From positions 1,860,001 to 1,924,000 of the forward strand of contig NC_014313.1 of the NCBI RefSeq assembly GCF_000143145.1: a stretch of DNA of 64,000 nucleotides, written 5' to 3'. A model generated the notes under the pieces. The model was not told where the DNA came from. It searched no databases and worked only from the letters and a program-made list of their open reading frames with translations. The DNA comes from Hyphomicrobium denitrificans ATCC 51888 (GTDB lineage Bacteria; Pseudomonadota; Alphaproteobacteria; Rhizobiales; Hyphomicrobiaceae). The stretch's first letter is position 1, and every line of letters begins with the position of its first letter. A program made the position numbers and the translations under genes. Below, piece by piece: positions 35,775 to 44,802 of this stretch.

Positions 35775-37280
35775 ATGCTGCCGAAGCCACGCGCCGACCT
35801 CAAACCCAACACGGCCGATTTCGAACGACTGCCGCTCGTCAAGCCGACCGGCTTTCGCGAATATGACGCGCGCTGGCTGTTCCCCGAAGAAATCAATCTG
35901 ATGGGTCTCAATGCCGTCGGGCTCGGCATGGCGACGCTGTTCACGCGGCGCGGCGTTCCCCGTCGTATCGTCGTCGGGCATGACTACCGCTGGTATTCGG
36001 GCGCGGTGAAGCAGGCGCTGATGACCGGACTTCTGGCAGGCGGCTGCGAAGTCCACGACATCGGTCTCGCGCTGTCGCCGATGGCGTACTTCGCGCAGTT
36101 CGAACTCGACGTCGAAGGCGTGGCGATGGTCACCGCCAGCCATAACGACAACGGCTGGACGGGCATCAAGATGGGTCTGTCGCGACCGTTGACGTTCGGC
36201 CCCGACGACATGTCGGAGCTGAAATCAATCGTCCTCAACGGCGACTATGAAACGCGCACCGGCGGCCGTTATATCTTCGTGCACGACATGGCTGAACGCT
36301 ATGTCAAATCGCTGACGAACCGCCCGAAGCTGAAGCGTCGTCTCAAAGTCGTGGCGGCGTGCGGCAACGGAACGGCGGGTGCGTTCGCGGCAGAAGTTCT
36401 GTCGGCGGTCGGCTGCGAGGTCGTTCCGCTGAACACGGACCTCGATCATTCCTTCCCGAACCACAATCCGAACCCCGAAGACATGAAGATGCTGCACGCG
36501 GTTGCGGCCAAGGTTCGCGAAACCAACGCCGACGTCGGGCTGGCCTTCGATGGCGACGGCGATCGCTGCGGTGTCGTCGCGAACGATGGGCATGAGATTT
36601 TCGCGGACAAGGTCGGCGTCATGCTGGCCCGCGATATCTCTTCGCTCCATCGCAACGCGAAGTTCGTCGTCGACGTGAAATCGACGGGCTTGTTCACGAC
36701 CGATCCCGTCCTCATCGCGAACGGCGCGACCACGACGTATTGGAAAACCGGCCACAGCTACATCAAGCGCTTCAACTTCGAGAACAAGACGCTGGTCGGT
36801 TTCGAGAAGTCCGGCCACTTCTTCTTCAACACGCCGCTTGGACGCGGCTACGACGACGGACTCATCGCGGCGCTTGCCGTCTGCGATATGCTCGACCGCA
36901 ACCCGGACAAGTCGATTGCCGATCTTCGCGACGCGCTGCCGAAGACGTGGAGTTCGCCGACGATGTCGCCGCATTGCGACGATGAAAAGAAATACGACGT
37001 CGTCGAGCGCATCACCGAGCACTACAAGCGCCAGAAGGACAGCGGCGGCCACATCGCGGGTCAGGCCATTCGCGATCTGATCACCGTCAACGGCGTGCGC
37101 GTGATGCTGGAAGATGGCACCTGGGGCCTTGTCCGCGCCTCGTCGAACAAGCCCGAGCTTGTCGTCGTCGTCGAAAGCCCGACGTCGGAAGCCAACATGA
37201 AGGCGATCTTCAAGGACATCGACCAGCAGCTGTCGCGCTTCCCGGAGGTCGGTGAATACAATCAGAAGATTGCTGTCTGA
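35775..37280 (+). CDS. Phosphomannomutase/phosphoglucomutase
   Basis: A 501-residue alpha-D-phosphohexomutase that interconverts the 1- and 6-phosphates of glucose or mannose, feeding exopolysaccharide and lipopolysaccharide synthesis. The phospho-serine is Ser122 in MVTASHNDNGW. The metal loop is AFDGDGDRCGVV, the sugar loop is FEKSGHFFF, and the C-terminal phosphate loop is VRASSNKPELVV. It carries an N-terminal extension of about 25 residues. Its TGA stop abuts the first arm of a long inverted repeat shared with the converging tauE gene. Confidence 0.88.
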   Translation: MLPKPRADLKPNTADFERLPLVKPTGFREYDARWLFPEEINLMGLNAVGLGMATLFTRRGVPRRIVVGHDYRWYSGAVKQALMTGLLAGGCEVHDIGLALSPMAYFAQFELDVEGVAMVTASHNDNGWTGIKMGLSRPLTFGPDDMSELKSIVLNGDYETRTGGRYIFVHDMAERYVKSLTNRPKLKRRLKVVAACGNGTAGAFAAEVLSAVGCEVVPLNTDLDHSFPNHNPNPEDMKMLHAVAAKVRETNADVGLAFDGDGDRCGVVANDGHEIFADKVGVMLARDISSLHRNAKFVVDVKSTGLFTTDPVLIANGATTTYWKTGHSYIKRFNFENKTLVGFEKSGHFFFNTPLGRGYDDGLIAALAVCDMLDRNPDKSIADLRDALPKTWSSPTMSPHCDDEKKYDVVERITEHYKRQKDSGGHIAGQAIRDLITVNGVRVMLEDGTWGLVRASSNKPELVVVVESPTSEANMKAIFKDIDQQLSRFPEVGEYNQKIAV

Positions 37281-37381
37281 GTTGGCGCCGGCGACTCGCG
37301 TTCCGCGAGCCGGCCGCCGGCGCGGGCTCTGGATCGGCGCTGGCGACTCCGCTTCGCGGAGCAGGCCCGCCGGCGCCAACT
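37280..37381. repeat. Long inverted repeat bridging two stop codons
   Basis: AGTTGGCGCCGGCG at 37280-37293 is perfectly repeated in inverse at 37368-37381. Inside are two smaller hairpins, CTCGCG/CGCGAG and CTCCGC/GCGGAG, both with a TTC loop. The two arms begin at the stop codons of the converging phosphohexomutase and TauE genes. It probably acts as a bidirectional terminator. Confidence 0.85.
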
Positions 37382-38204
37382 AAATAAGCGTCATTAAAAA
37401 GCGCAGCGCGACGCAGGCGAGGAAGGTGGCGAACGCCAGTTCGAGCGCACGTTTCGGAATGCTGTGCGCCATCCTCACTCCATACGGCGCAGCCAAGACG
37501 CCGAGTGGCGCGATCAACAGCGCTCCGGCGTTGACGTAACCGAGCGAGAGCGGCGGAAGGCCCGCCACGCCCCAGCCTGAGATCACGTAGCCGATAAGGC
37601 CCGGGATCGCGATGATCGGGCCAAGGCCCGTCGCCGTCGCGACGGCTTGCAGAATTGGCCTGCCGAATAGCGTTAGCAGCGGCACCGTAAAGCTTGCGCC
37701 TCCGATGCCCATCAGCGTCGAGATCGTTCCGATACCGAAGGCAGCGCCTTCGAGCCACGGCGGGCGGGGCAACGTATTGGCGATCCGCCAGTCGTCGCGG
37801 CCGAGCGCCATCTTGATCGCGAGTGCGGTTCCGAAAACGACCCAGACCCAGCGCAAAGCGACACTGCTGGCATGATCGGCAATCAAAATGCCCGCCGTGA
37901 CACCGACGAAAATCCAAGGCCCCATGCGCCGCACGATGTCGATGTCGACGGTTCCGCGCGCGCGAAACGCTGCGAACGATCGCAGCACGGTCGGCGCGAT
38001 GACGGCGAGCGTCGTCCCGAGCGTCACATGCATGCGGACGTCTTCCGGCACGCCGATCGCGCCGTAGACTTCGTAGAGAACCGGCACGAGCACGCCGCCG
38101 CCGCCGATGCCGAGCAAACCGGAAAGGAATCCGCCTAGCAGACCAGCGGCTGCGAGCAACAGAAGCAGGACCGCCAGATTGTCTCCCGAGACGACGGCTG
38201 GCAT
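37380..38204 (-). CDS. TauE/SafE family anion exporter
   Basis: A 274-residue inner-membrane protein with about eight hydrophobic segments in two repeats. The N-terminal half carries GLLGGFLSGLLGIGGGGVLVP, the family signature, and the second half carries the related GIGTISTLMGIGGASFTVPL. Members export sulfite, sulfoacetate or other organosulfur anions. The substrate here is not known. It is the terminal gene on the minus strand, ending in the inverted repeat with the phosphohexomutase, and lies nine bases downstream of dusA. Confidence 0.85.
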   Translation of the reverse strand: MPAVVSGDNLAVLLLLLAAAGLLGGFLSGLLGIGGGGVLVPVLYEVYGAIGVPEDVRMHVTLGTTLAVIAPTVLRSFAAFRARGTVDIDIVRRMGPWIFVGVTAGILIADHASSVALRWVWVVFGTALAIKMALGRDDWRIANTLPRPPWLEGAAFGIGTISTLMGIGGASFTVPLLTLFGRPILQAVATATGLGPIIAIPGLIGYVISGWGVAGLPPLSLGYVNAGALLIAPLGVLAAPYGVRMAHSIPKRALELAFATFLACVALRFLMTLI

Positions 38205-38213
38205 TGGGAGTTC

Positions 38214-39275
38214 CTATGCTGCCCGCGAACTGTCTCTTGCCTCGTCGGCGCGGCGTTCGACGATCGCAATCGCCTCGCGCAGCACATCGGCGGTCGCGTC
38301 CGCCGACGTCGCGCCTTCACTCAAATGGCGCCGGAACGTCTTGCCGCGCGGCTGTCCGTGATAAAGACCGAGAACGTGGCGCGTGACGTTCGAAAGGCGG
38401 CCGCCGCGCTTCAAGTGCTGCTCGATATAAGGCAGCATCGCTTCGAGAGCGGCTGCGCGCGTCGGACTTTCCGTATCGGCGTCAAAGATCAGACGATCGA
38501 CATCGGCGAGGATCGCGGGATTCTGATAGGCGGCGCGCCCGAGCATGACGCCGTCGACGTGATCGAGATGCGCGCGAGCCTCTTCGATCGTTTCGATGCC
38601 GCCATTGATGACGATTTCGAGGTCGGGACGCGCGGCCTTCAGACGATAGACGCGTTCGTAATCGAGCGGAGGAACCTCGCGGTTCTCTTTCGGCGACAGG
38701 CCTTTCAGCCACGCCTTGCGCGCATGCACGACGAAACGGGTACATCCGGCATCGGCGACGACATCGATGAAGCGGCGCAGATCTTCTTCCGCGTCCTGAT
38801 CGTCGATGCCGATCCGGCATTTGACGGTGACCGGCACAGGTTGATGCGCGCGCATCGCGGCGACGCATGCCGCCACGAGTTCGGGCTCGGACATCAAGCA
38901 AGCGCCGAAGCGGCCTTCCTGCACGCGATCCGAGGGGCAACCGACGTTGAGATTGATTTCATCGTAGCCAAGCTCGGCGCCGATACGCGCGGCTTCGGCG
39001 AGCTTCGCCGGATCGGAGCCGCCGAGCTGGAGTGCGATCGGATGCTCGACTTCGGAATATCCGAGCAGACGTGCCCGGTCGCCATGAATGACGGCGTCGG
39101 CGGTCACCATTTCCGTATAGAGAAGCGCGCGCGTCGTCAGTTGACGGTGAAAGACGCGGCAGTGCCGGTCCGTCCAATCCATCATCGGGGCGATACTGAA
39201 TCTATGCGCCGGGTGGGTCACTGATTTCGCTTTGCTTTCGTTTCGCCTAAGCACGGACCGAGCCGTGCCGCGCAT
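38214..39275 (-). CDS. dusA: tRNA dihydrouridine synthase A
   Basis: An FMN- and NADPH-dependent enzyme that reduces U20/U20a in the D-loop of tRNAs. It has FSIAPMMDWTDRHCRVFHRQL, the typical DusA start, and MVTADAVIHGDRARLL. NLNVGCPSDRVQEGRFGACLM holds the catalytic cysteine. FVVHARKAWLKGLSPKENR and INGGIETIEEA complete the barrel. The 353-residue reading includes about 25 residues before the conserved start. A GTG in front of THPAHRF (near position 39222) is an alternative. It precedes tauE by nine bases on the same strand. Confidence 0.9.
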   Translation of the reverse strand: MRGTARSVLRRNESKAKSVTHPAHRFSIAPMMDWTDRHCRVFHRQLTTRALLYTEMVTADAVIHGDRARLLGYSEVEHPIALQLGGSDPAKLAEAARIGAELGYDEINLNVGCPSDRVQEGRFGACLMSEPELVAACVAAMRAHQPVPVTVKCRIGIDDQDAEEDLRRFIDVVADAGCTRFVVHARKAWLKGLSPKENREVPPLDYERVYRLKAARPDLEIVINGGIETIEEARAHLDHVDGVMLGRAAYQNPAILADVDRLIFDADTESPTRAAALEAMLPYIEQHLKRGGRLSNVTRHVLGLYHGQPRGKTFRRHLSEGATSADATADVLREAIAIVERRADEARDSSRAA

Positions 39276-39368
39276 GTCTTATGCGGGCATTCGATAAGCC
39301 AATGCTGGGCCTTTGGCGAGTGCACGTCGGTCGCAAGGGTGAACGGAGCGTATTGCGCTTCTCTCGGA

Positions 39369-40079
39369 CTAGGTTTCCGTGTTCTGTCCGAGCCGTTTGG
39401 ACCAGCTTTCAACCTCGCGCGATTCCAAGCGCCGGCGAGCGAGGTTGCGCCAGGACTCCGCGAGAACGGATAGCGCAGCCATCTCGCTCAGTTCCTCACG
39501 CGCAAGACTGCGGGAGGCGATGACGGCGTTGAGCCGCGCGATCGTCCAGTGTGGATGCGGCCGCTCGACGAGGTCGACCGTCGAACCCGGTTCGATCCGG
39601 CCGCTCTTTAGAACGCGATAGTACCAGCCCGTGCGTCCGGTTTTCTGTACCAGCCACGCCATGTCCGGCCGATCGAATTTCAGGTTGAGCTTCCAGCACG
39701 GCTGCCGGCCCTGGCTGATCTGCAGCAGCACCTCTCCGATCCGATAGATATCGCCGACGCAGACGGTTTCCTCGGTCATCAGCGGCAGGCATAGATTTTC
39801 GCCGAAAGCAGCGCCCTGTTCCAGAACCGGTATCAAGCTCGGGTATTCGCTGCGCCATACGGCATAGCTGTCGGCCGGATACTGATGGATCGCCTTCTCG
39901 GGTCCGCCGTGATTTTTGCGGTCGCCCTGATGATCGCCGAGCAGTCCGTCGCTCGCGACATGCCACGGCCCTGCCGTCGCGCGCTTGAAAATTCCGGTCG
40001 GCGCCCGCTGGGGCCCGATCGCAACGATCTCGCCCGTGTTCATTTGAGAGATGGTCGGACGTCTGTGATTCAAGGTCAT
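39369..40079 (-). CDS. MOSC domain protein, YiiM-like
   Basis: A 236-residue MOSC-domain protein with a C-terminal 3-alpha domain, the YiiM arrangement. It has the MOSC block FGENLCLPLMTEETVCVGDIYRIGE, the conserved cysteine in QGRQPCWKLNLKF, and TGWYYRVLKSG. YiiM reduces N-hydroxylated bases with a molybdenum cofactor, which supports a detoxification role. The ATG at 40079 gives the length of known YiiM proteins; a frame to 40136 would overlap the xoxF terminator. It lies just downstream of xoxF but behind that terminator. Confidence 0.82.
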   Translation of the reverse strand: MTLNHRRPTISQMNTGEIVAIGPQRAPTGIFKRATAGPWHVASDGLLGDHQGDRKNHGGPEKAIHQYPADSYAVWRSEYPSLIPVLEQGAAFGENLCLPLMTEETVCVGDIYRIGEVLLQISQGRQPCWKLNLKFDRPDMAWLVQKTGRTGWYYRVLKSGRIEPGSTVDLVERPHPHWTIARLNAVIASRSLAREELSEMAALSVLAESWRNLARRRLESREVESWSKRLGQNTET

Positions 40080-40100
40080 TGTCGCTGAACTTATAGCAAT

Positions 40101-40132
40101 AAAAACCGGCACGGTGCGTGGAACCGTGCCGG
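40101..40132 (-). terminator. Rho-independent terminator of xoxF
   Basis: CCGGCACGGT and ACCGTGCCGG form a perfect 10-bp stem with a seven-base loop, followed on the minus strand by a run of five T. It lies 38 bases after the xoxF stop codon. Confidence 0.92.
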
Positions 40133-40169
40133 CCAAAGTTCTCGCAGACCTTCACTATTGGAGGAAGCG

Positions 40170-41993
40170 CTAGGGCAGCGAGAAGACCGTGAGCGTGCCG
40201 CCAAGGTTGGTGTACTGCTTCAGGCCAGCGTAGCCACCGACAGCACCCAGACCATCGTTCGGGTTCGTCAAGCCTGCCGCGAGACCGATACCGGCCCAGC
40301 CGCCGACGCCCGACATCACGCCGACGTACTGCTTACCACCGTGGGTGTACGTCATCGCGTTGCTGATGATGCCCGACGGCGTTTTGAACTTGAACAGTTC
40401 CTTGCCATCCTTCTGGTCGACGGCTTTGAAGTAGCCTTCGAGCGTGCCGTAGAACACGACGCCGCCAGCGGTCGTCAGAGCGCCAGACCAGACCGAGAAC
40501 TGCTCGGGCTTCGACCAGACGATCTTACCTTGCGACGCGTCCCAGGCGATGAAGTTACCCATGCCGCCGTGGCTGTCGGGAGCCGGGAACATCGAAAGCG
40601 TGGCACCGACGTAGGGCTGGCCCGAGGTGTAGGACACCTTGAACGGCTCATAGTCCATGCAGACGTGGTTCGTCGGCACATAGAACAAGCCGGTCAGCTT
40701 CGAGAAGGAAGCCGGCTGCATGTCTTTTGAACCGAGAGCCGCAGGGCAAATGCCCTTGGTGTTGAAGTCGGCGCCCTTGCCGTCGCGGAAGGTCGAATAC
40801 TTGGCGACGCGGATCGGACGGCCATAGTTCGGGCTCGCCTTATCCATGTCGATGCCGGTTGCCCAGTTCACGACCGGATCGAACTTCTCGGCGACCAGAA
40901 GCTCGCCGTTCTTGCGATTGAGCGTGTAGGCGAAGCCGTTGCGATCGAAGTGGACAAGCGCCGGGGTTTTTTGCCCCTTGATGTCGAGATCAACGAGGAT
41001 GTTCTCGTTGACGCCGTCATAGTCCCACTCGTCGAACGGCGTCATCTGATACGCCCAGCTCGCGACACCGGTATCGGGATTGCGAGCGATGATCGCCATC
41101 GTCCATTTCTGGTCGATCGGCTTGCCATCGGGCCCAGCGCGCTGCGAAGGGTTCCACGTCGAAGGGTTGGCCGAACCATAATAGAAGAGATCGGCTTCCG
41201 GATCGTAGGACCAGCCGCCCCAGAGGGTACCGCCACCGATCTTCCACTGATCGCCGTTCCAAGTCTTCAGCGACGAGTCCTTGCCGACCGGCTTGCCGAG
41301 CGATGTTGTTTTATTGGGATCGAACAGGATTTCATTGTCCGGTCCGATGTTGTAAGCGCGCCAGGCGAGCTTGCCGGTGTTCAGATCGTAAGCCGTCACA
41401 TAACCGCGCACGCCGAACTCGGCGCCCGAGATTGCCGTGATGACCTTGTCGCGAACGATCAGAACGGTGTTGGTCGCCGTTTCGCCGCGTTTCGGATCGC
41501 CGTTGGCGACTTTCCAAAGTTCCTTGCCGGTCTTGGCGTCAAGCGCCACGACGTTGGTATCGGCCTGCTGCAGGATGATCTTGCCGTCGGCATACGCGAG
41601 GCCGCGGTTGACGGTATCACAGCACATCACCGGAATGACCGAGGGGTCCTGCTTCGGTTCGTATTTCCAGATGATCTTCTGCTCGTCCGCAAGGTTCAGA
41701 GCGAACACGATGTTCGGGAATGGCGTGTGAAGATACATGACGTCGCCGATCACGAGGGGAGATCCTTCGTGTCCGCGAAGCACGCCCGTCGAGAACGTCC
41801 ACGCGACTTTGAGATCGGCAACGTTCGATGTGTTGATCTGATCGAGCGTCGAATAGCGCGTCGCGGCGTAGTCACCCGATTGCGAGGCCCAGAAGTTCGG
41901 GTTGGCCTGGTTCTTGACCACGTCGTCGTTCGCCAACGCTGGCGAGGCTAGTGCCGCTGCCGCGACACTCGCCGCAAACATGAGTTTGCGCAT
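40170..41993 (-). CDS. xoxF: XoxF-type lanthanide-dependent methanol dehydrogenase
   Basis: A 607-residue periplasmic PQQ quinoprotein that oxidises methanol to formaldehyde or formate, passing electrons to a c-type cytochrome. The signal peptide is [21 protein letters not shown]. The eight-bladed propeller has the adjacent disulfide cysteines at 124-125 ([11 protein letters not shown]). The catalytic Asp324 and the extra Asp326 lie in [11 protein letters not shown]. That second aspartate binds the lanthanide and separates XoxF from calcium-type MxaF, where it is alanine. The ATG at 41993 has GGAGGAAG upstream. No xoxG cytochrome or xoxJ gene adjoins it. A terminator follows at 40101. Confidence 0.93.
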   Translation of the reverse strand: MRKLMFAASVAAAALASPALANDDVVKNQANPNFWASQSGDYAATRYSTLDQINTSNVADLKVAWTFSTGVLRGHEGSPLVIGDVMYLHTPFPNIVFALNLADEQKIIWKYEPKQDPSVIPVMCCDTVNRGLAYADGKIILQQADTNVVALDAKTGKELWKVANGDPKRGETATNTVLIVRDKVITAISGAEFGVRGYVTAYDLNTGKLAWRAYNIGPDNEILFDPNKTTSLGKPVGKDSSLKTWNGDQWKIGGGTLWGGWSYDPEADLFYYGSANPSTWNPSQRAGPDGKPIDQKWTMAIIARNPDTGVASWAYQMTPFDEWDYDGVNENILVDLDIKGQKTPALVHFDRNGFAYTLNRKNGELLVAEKFDPVVNWATGIDMDKASPNYGRPIRVAKYSTFRDGKGADFNTKGICPAALGSKDMQPASFSKLTGLFYVPTNHVCMDYEPFKVSYTSGQPYVGATLSMFPAPDSHGGMGNFIAWDASQGKIVWSKPEQFSVWSGALTTAGGVVFYGTLEGYFKAVDQKDGKELFKFKTPSGIISNAMTYTHGGKQYVGVMSGVGGWAGIGLAAGLTNPNDGLGAVGGYAGLKQYTNLGGTLTVFSLP

Positions 41994-42023
41994 TACCACT
42001 TCCTCCAATTGCCATTGTTATTC

Positions 42024-42045
42024 GAACCTCTTTGCTGCGAGGTTC
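42024..42045 (-). promoter_or_regulatory. Stem-loop in the xoxF leader
   Basis: GAACCTC and GAGGTTC pair perfectly around an eight-base loop, ending about 30 bases before the xoxF start codon. It could influence mRNA stability or translation. A second weaker dyad (GGAGC/GCTCC) lies at 42071-42090. Confidence 0.4.
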
Positions 42046-42241
42046 TCACCATTCTCGAGGCCGCGTCTCCGGAGCATTTTCGGAAGCTCCGTTAAAATTG
42101 GCCGCGTGCGTGGTAACTCGATGCTGACGTAAAGTTGATCGGCTCAGTAGCTCCGCATCGGGACATTTTGCTAAGTCCAGCGGGAGATCGGCTGCCGCCG
42201 ATTGCACTTTTTCAATTTTTTGCTCGGCACCCGCCGGTCGT

Positions 42242-42338
42242 CATGACCGGCCCTATGCATCAAGCCGGTCATGGACCTATGCGCTTCAGCCGGGTGGCTA
42301 TAGACTTCCGAAGATCGGCGCTTTTTTCGTAGGTCCAT
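42242..42338. promoter_or_regulatory. Candidate operator cluster between xoxF and the MocR-type gene
   Basis: CATGACCGGC (42242-42251) is perfectly inverted as GCCGGTCATG (42264-42273), and ATGGACCTA (42271-42279) is inverted as TAGGTCCAT (42330-42338). Also, ATGACCGGCCCTATGC and ATGGACCTATGC form an imperfect direct repeat. MocR regulators bind direct repeats near their own promoter, so this is the best candidate site. Confidence 0.5.
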
Positions 42339-42349
42339 CGGAGGACGAT

Positions 42350-43867
42350 GTGCAGCTTCCGCTTGAAGTCGATCGAGAGTCGTCACTCAATCTGCAGACT
42401 CAGGTTTTTGAGCAAATCCGGGGAATGATTCTCGCTGGTCAGCTTCGCTCAGGCCAGCGCCTGCCGGGCAGCCGGCATCTTTGCCAGCAACTCCAGGTCT
42501 CGCGGATCACGATCACGCTGGCTCTCGCGCGGCTTGCCGATGAGGGCTACATCGAAACCGCGAGGTCGGTGGGCACGTTCGTTTCCCGCGAAATCCCGGA
42601 ACAGGCTCTCCACGCGCTGCAGACGGACCTTGAACACAAGAAGCCAACCGGCACGCCCGCGCATGATCGGTCGCGGCTTCCAAAAATCCGGTCGCACACG
42701 CTCGTCAACGAGCTTGCGCATCGGATTGCGATCGATTTCTGGGTCGGCCGTCCGGACCCACGCTCGTTTCCCCTAAGAACGTGGACGCGTCTGACGAACA
42801 AGCGATTGCTGAGCGCTGGTTCGGCGCTGACCGAATACAGAGATCCGACGGGCGTCCCCGAGCTTCGGCAAGCCATTGCGGATCATCTTCGCCCCGCACG
42901 CGGCATCATCGCCGAGCCGGAGCAGATCATCATCACCGGCGGCTGCCAGGAAGCGCTCAATCTCGTGTGCCGCATGCTGATGTCACCGGGAACGCATGCG
43001 ATCGTGGAATCGCCGGGATATGCGGGCGCCTCGTATCTGTTCGAGTCCTTCGGCGCCAACCTGCATCACATCGAGGTGGACGAAAAAGGCCTCGAAGTTG
43101 CGCAGCTTCCCGACGTCACCAACGCTGTCGCCTATGTGACGCCTTCACACCAATATCCGATGGGCTGCACGCTGCCGCTGGATCGCAGGCTCGAGTTGCT
43201 GGCTTGGGCGGTCAAAACGGACTCGTACATCGTCGAAGACGACTACGACAGCGACTTCCGGTATGTCGGCTCGCCGCTGGCCGCGTTGAAAGCGCTCGAT
43301 AGCGCCAATCGCGTTTTCTATGTCGGCACGTTTTCGAAATGCCTCGGAGCCGGGCTTCGTCTCGGCTATGTCGTCGTGCCGCCGGAGTTGATGCCCGCTG
43401 CGCGCCGCTACAAGGCCCTGACGAACAATGGTCAGCCGTGGCTGGAGCAGGCTGTTCTCGCGGACTTCATGAACACCGGCGGCTACGCGCGGCATCTCCG
43501 CAAGATTCGTCAGCATTATCTCGGCAAACGCGACGCGCTGCTGCAAGCGTTGGGCAGCGCATTCGGTGACGGAACGACGATCGGAGCGGAAGCCGGAATG
43601 CATATGGTCTGGCGCACGCCCGATCATTTGCCCGCCGCGCCGGAAATCATCACGCGCGCGCTCAATTGCGGCGTCGGCGTTTACGACCTGTCACCGCGTT
43701 CGGCGGTGATTGCTCCGACGCGTCCGGATGTCGAACGCTATCTCATATTCGGATATTCGTCGTTGTCGGAAAAACAGATCGCGACTGGCATCGAGCGTCT
43801 CGCAGACGCCGTGCAGAATAAGACGCGGGCCGAGGATGCGCATGAGTCATCGGTGTGCCGTGCCTGA
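42350..43867 (+). CDS. MocR/PdxR-type regulator (GntR HTH fused to aminotransferase domain)
   Basis: A 505-residue transcription factor. A GntR winged helix covers about residues 15-80 (QIRGMILAGQLRSGQRLPGSRHL, then ARSVGTFV). A fold-type I aminotransferase-like domain follows, with ITGGCQEALNLVCRML, VEDDYDSDFRY and the PLP lysine region GTFSKCLGAGLRLGYV. Such proteins sense PLP or an amine-containing ligand (PdxR, GabR, TauR). It begins at GTG 42350 with GGAGG five bases upstream, and diverges from xoxF. No vitamin B6 or GABA genes are adjacent, so xoxF or its own promoter may be the target. Confidence 0.88.
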   Translation: MQLPLEVDRESSLNLQTQVFEQIRGMILAGQLRSGQRLPGSRHLCQQLQVSRITITLALARLADEGYIETARSVGTFVSREIPEQALHALQTDLEHKKPTGTPAHDRSRLPKIRSHTLVNELAHRIAIDFWVGRPDPRSFPLRTWTRLTNKRLLSAGSALTEYRDPTGVPELRQAIADHLRPARGIIAEPEQIIITGGCQEALNLVCRMLMSPGTHAIVESPGYAGASYLFESFGANLHHIEVDEKGLEVAQLPDVTNAVAYVTPSHQYPMGCTLPLDRRLELLAWAVKTDSYIVEDDYDSDFRYVGSPLAALKALDSANRVFYVGTFSKCLGAGLRLGYVVVPPELMPAARRYKALTNNGQPWLEQAVLADFMNTGGYARHLRKIRQHYLGKRDALLQALGSAFGDGTTIGAEAGMHMVWRTPDHLPAAPEIITRALNCGVGVYDLSPRSAVIAPTRPDVERYLIFGYSSLSEKQIATGIERLADAVQNKTRAEDAHESSVCRA

Positions 43868-43885
43868 ATTCGTCCCGCTCTCGCG

Positions 43886-44599
43886 TCAGCCGCTGCTCGC
43901 CTTTTCGAGGCGTGCGAGGTCGAGCACGGCGACCGTGCGCAATCCTTCGAGCGCGATGATTTTTTCGCTCTTGAGGCGAGACACCTGCCTGCTGACGGTC
44001 TCGATCGTCAGCCCGAGAAAATCGGCAATCTCGGTGCGCGTGATCGGTAGCTCGAATTTTGCCGGCCGCCCCTCGCCCCCATGGCCGTTGATGCTCTCCA
44101 GCTTCTTCGAAACCATGAGGATGAAACTGGCGACCTTTTCCTCGGCGCTTTTCCGGCCGAGCAAAAGCATCCACTCGCGCGCGGCGTCGAGTTCATCCAG
44201 CGTATTCTCAAAAAGCCGGCGCTCGAAACCCGGGAACTCGCGCACCAGCTGCTCGAACTGGCGCCGGTCGTAGATACAAAGGTGTACGTCGCTGACGGCG
44301 GTCGCCTCGTACACGCTCCGGTCGCGGAACGGGCGTCCGAGGAAATCGGAAGCGAACTGCAGGCCAACGATCTGCTGGCGTCCGTCCGACAGGGTTTTCG
44401 TCAGCTTGACGACGCCGGACACGATGCTGGCAAAAGACACGACGCGGTCCTGGTCGCCGACGATCGCCTGCCCCGACGAAATCGTCCGGTGACGCGCGAT
44501 CGCGTTCAGCCGCTCGACCTCTCTGGGGCCCAGCGCGCCACAAACAGCCCGGTGACGGACCGTGCATGCGTCGCAGCGGATGGGTTGCGGGTGCGTCAC
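43886..44599 (-). CDS. fnrL: Crp/Fnr-family oxygen regulator (FnrL-like)
   Basis: A 237-residue cyclic-nucleotide-fold regulator. Four cysteines stand where FNR proteins bind their oxygen-labile [4Fe-4S] cluster: Cys9, Cys12 and Cys20 in CDACTVRHRAVC, and Cys108 in VHLCIYDR. The C-terminal helix-turn-helix contains TRTEIADFLGLTIETVSRQVSRL. The E..SR recognition residues there predict binding to TTGAT-type half-sites. Such regulators turn on microaerobic and denitrification genes. One fitting box lies upstream of nosR in this window. It converges with the MocR gene and diverges from the BtuF-like gene. Confidence 0.9.
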   Translation of the reverse strand: MTHPQPIRCDACTVRHRAVCGALGPREVERLNAIARHRTISSGQAIVGDQDRVVSFASIVSGVVKLTKTLSDGRQQIVGLQFASDFLGRPFRDRSVYEATAVSDVHLCIYDRRQFEQLVREFPGFERRLFENTLDELDAAREWMLLLGRKSAEEKVASFILMVSKKLESINGHGGEGRPAKFELPITRTEIADFLGLTIETVSRQVSRLKSEKIIALEGLRTVAVLDLARLEKASSG

Positions 44600-44802
44600 G
44601 TCGCTCTCGTCCCAAACTTAAATGAAAATGCAAAAACCAATATCTCTCGTACCGCATTTAATGTTTCGGCGCTGTGCGACCAAGGGGCTTGGCCGTGCGG
44701 CGAAGAGCCCGCCCAAAGTACCTAGCTTTCCTTGCGTCGCAACCGACCGGCCAGCCGCCACCCGAGCTACTGCAACATCATCACATCTGCTACACAAGGG
44801 GC

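Noticed and set aside
40150..42010. ATTGGAGGAAG on opposite strands at both ends of xoxF, seen as possible inverted repeats of an insertion
   Set aside because: One copy is the normal ribosome-binding site, the match is only about 11 bases, and there is no target duplication or transposase.
44670..44760. Palindromes CCAAGGGGCTTGG and TTGCGTCGCAA upstream of the BtuF-like gene as Fnr boxes
   Set aside because: The half-site spacing does not fit the TTG(N)2-N4-(N)2CAA rule.
44600..44802. Cobalamin riboswitch ahead of the BtuF-like gene
   Set aside because: The region is short and the conserved B12-box could not be found.
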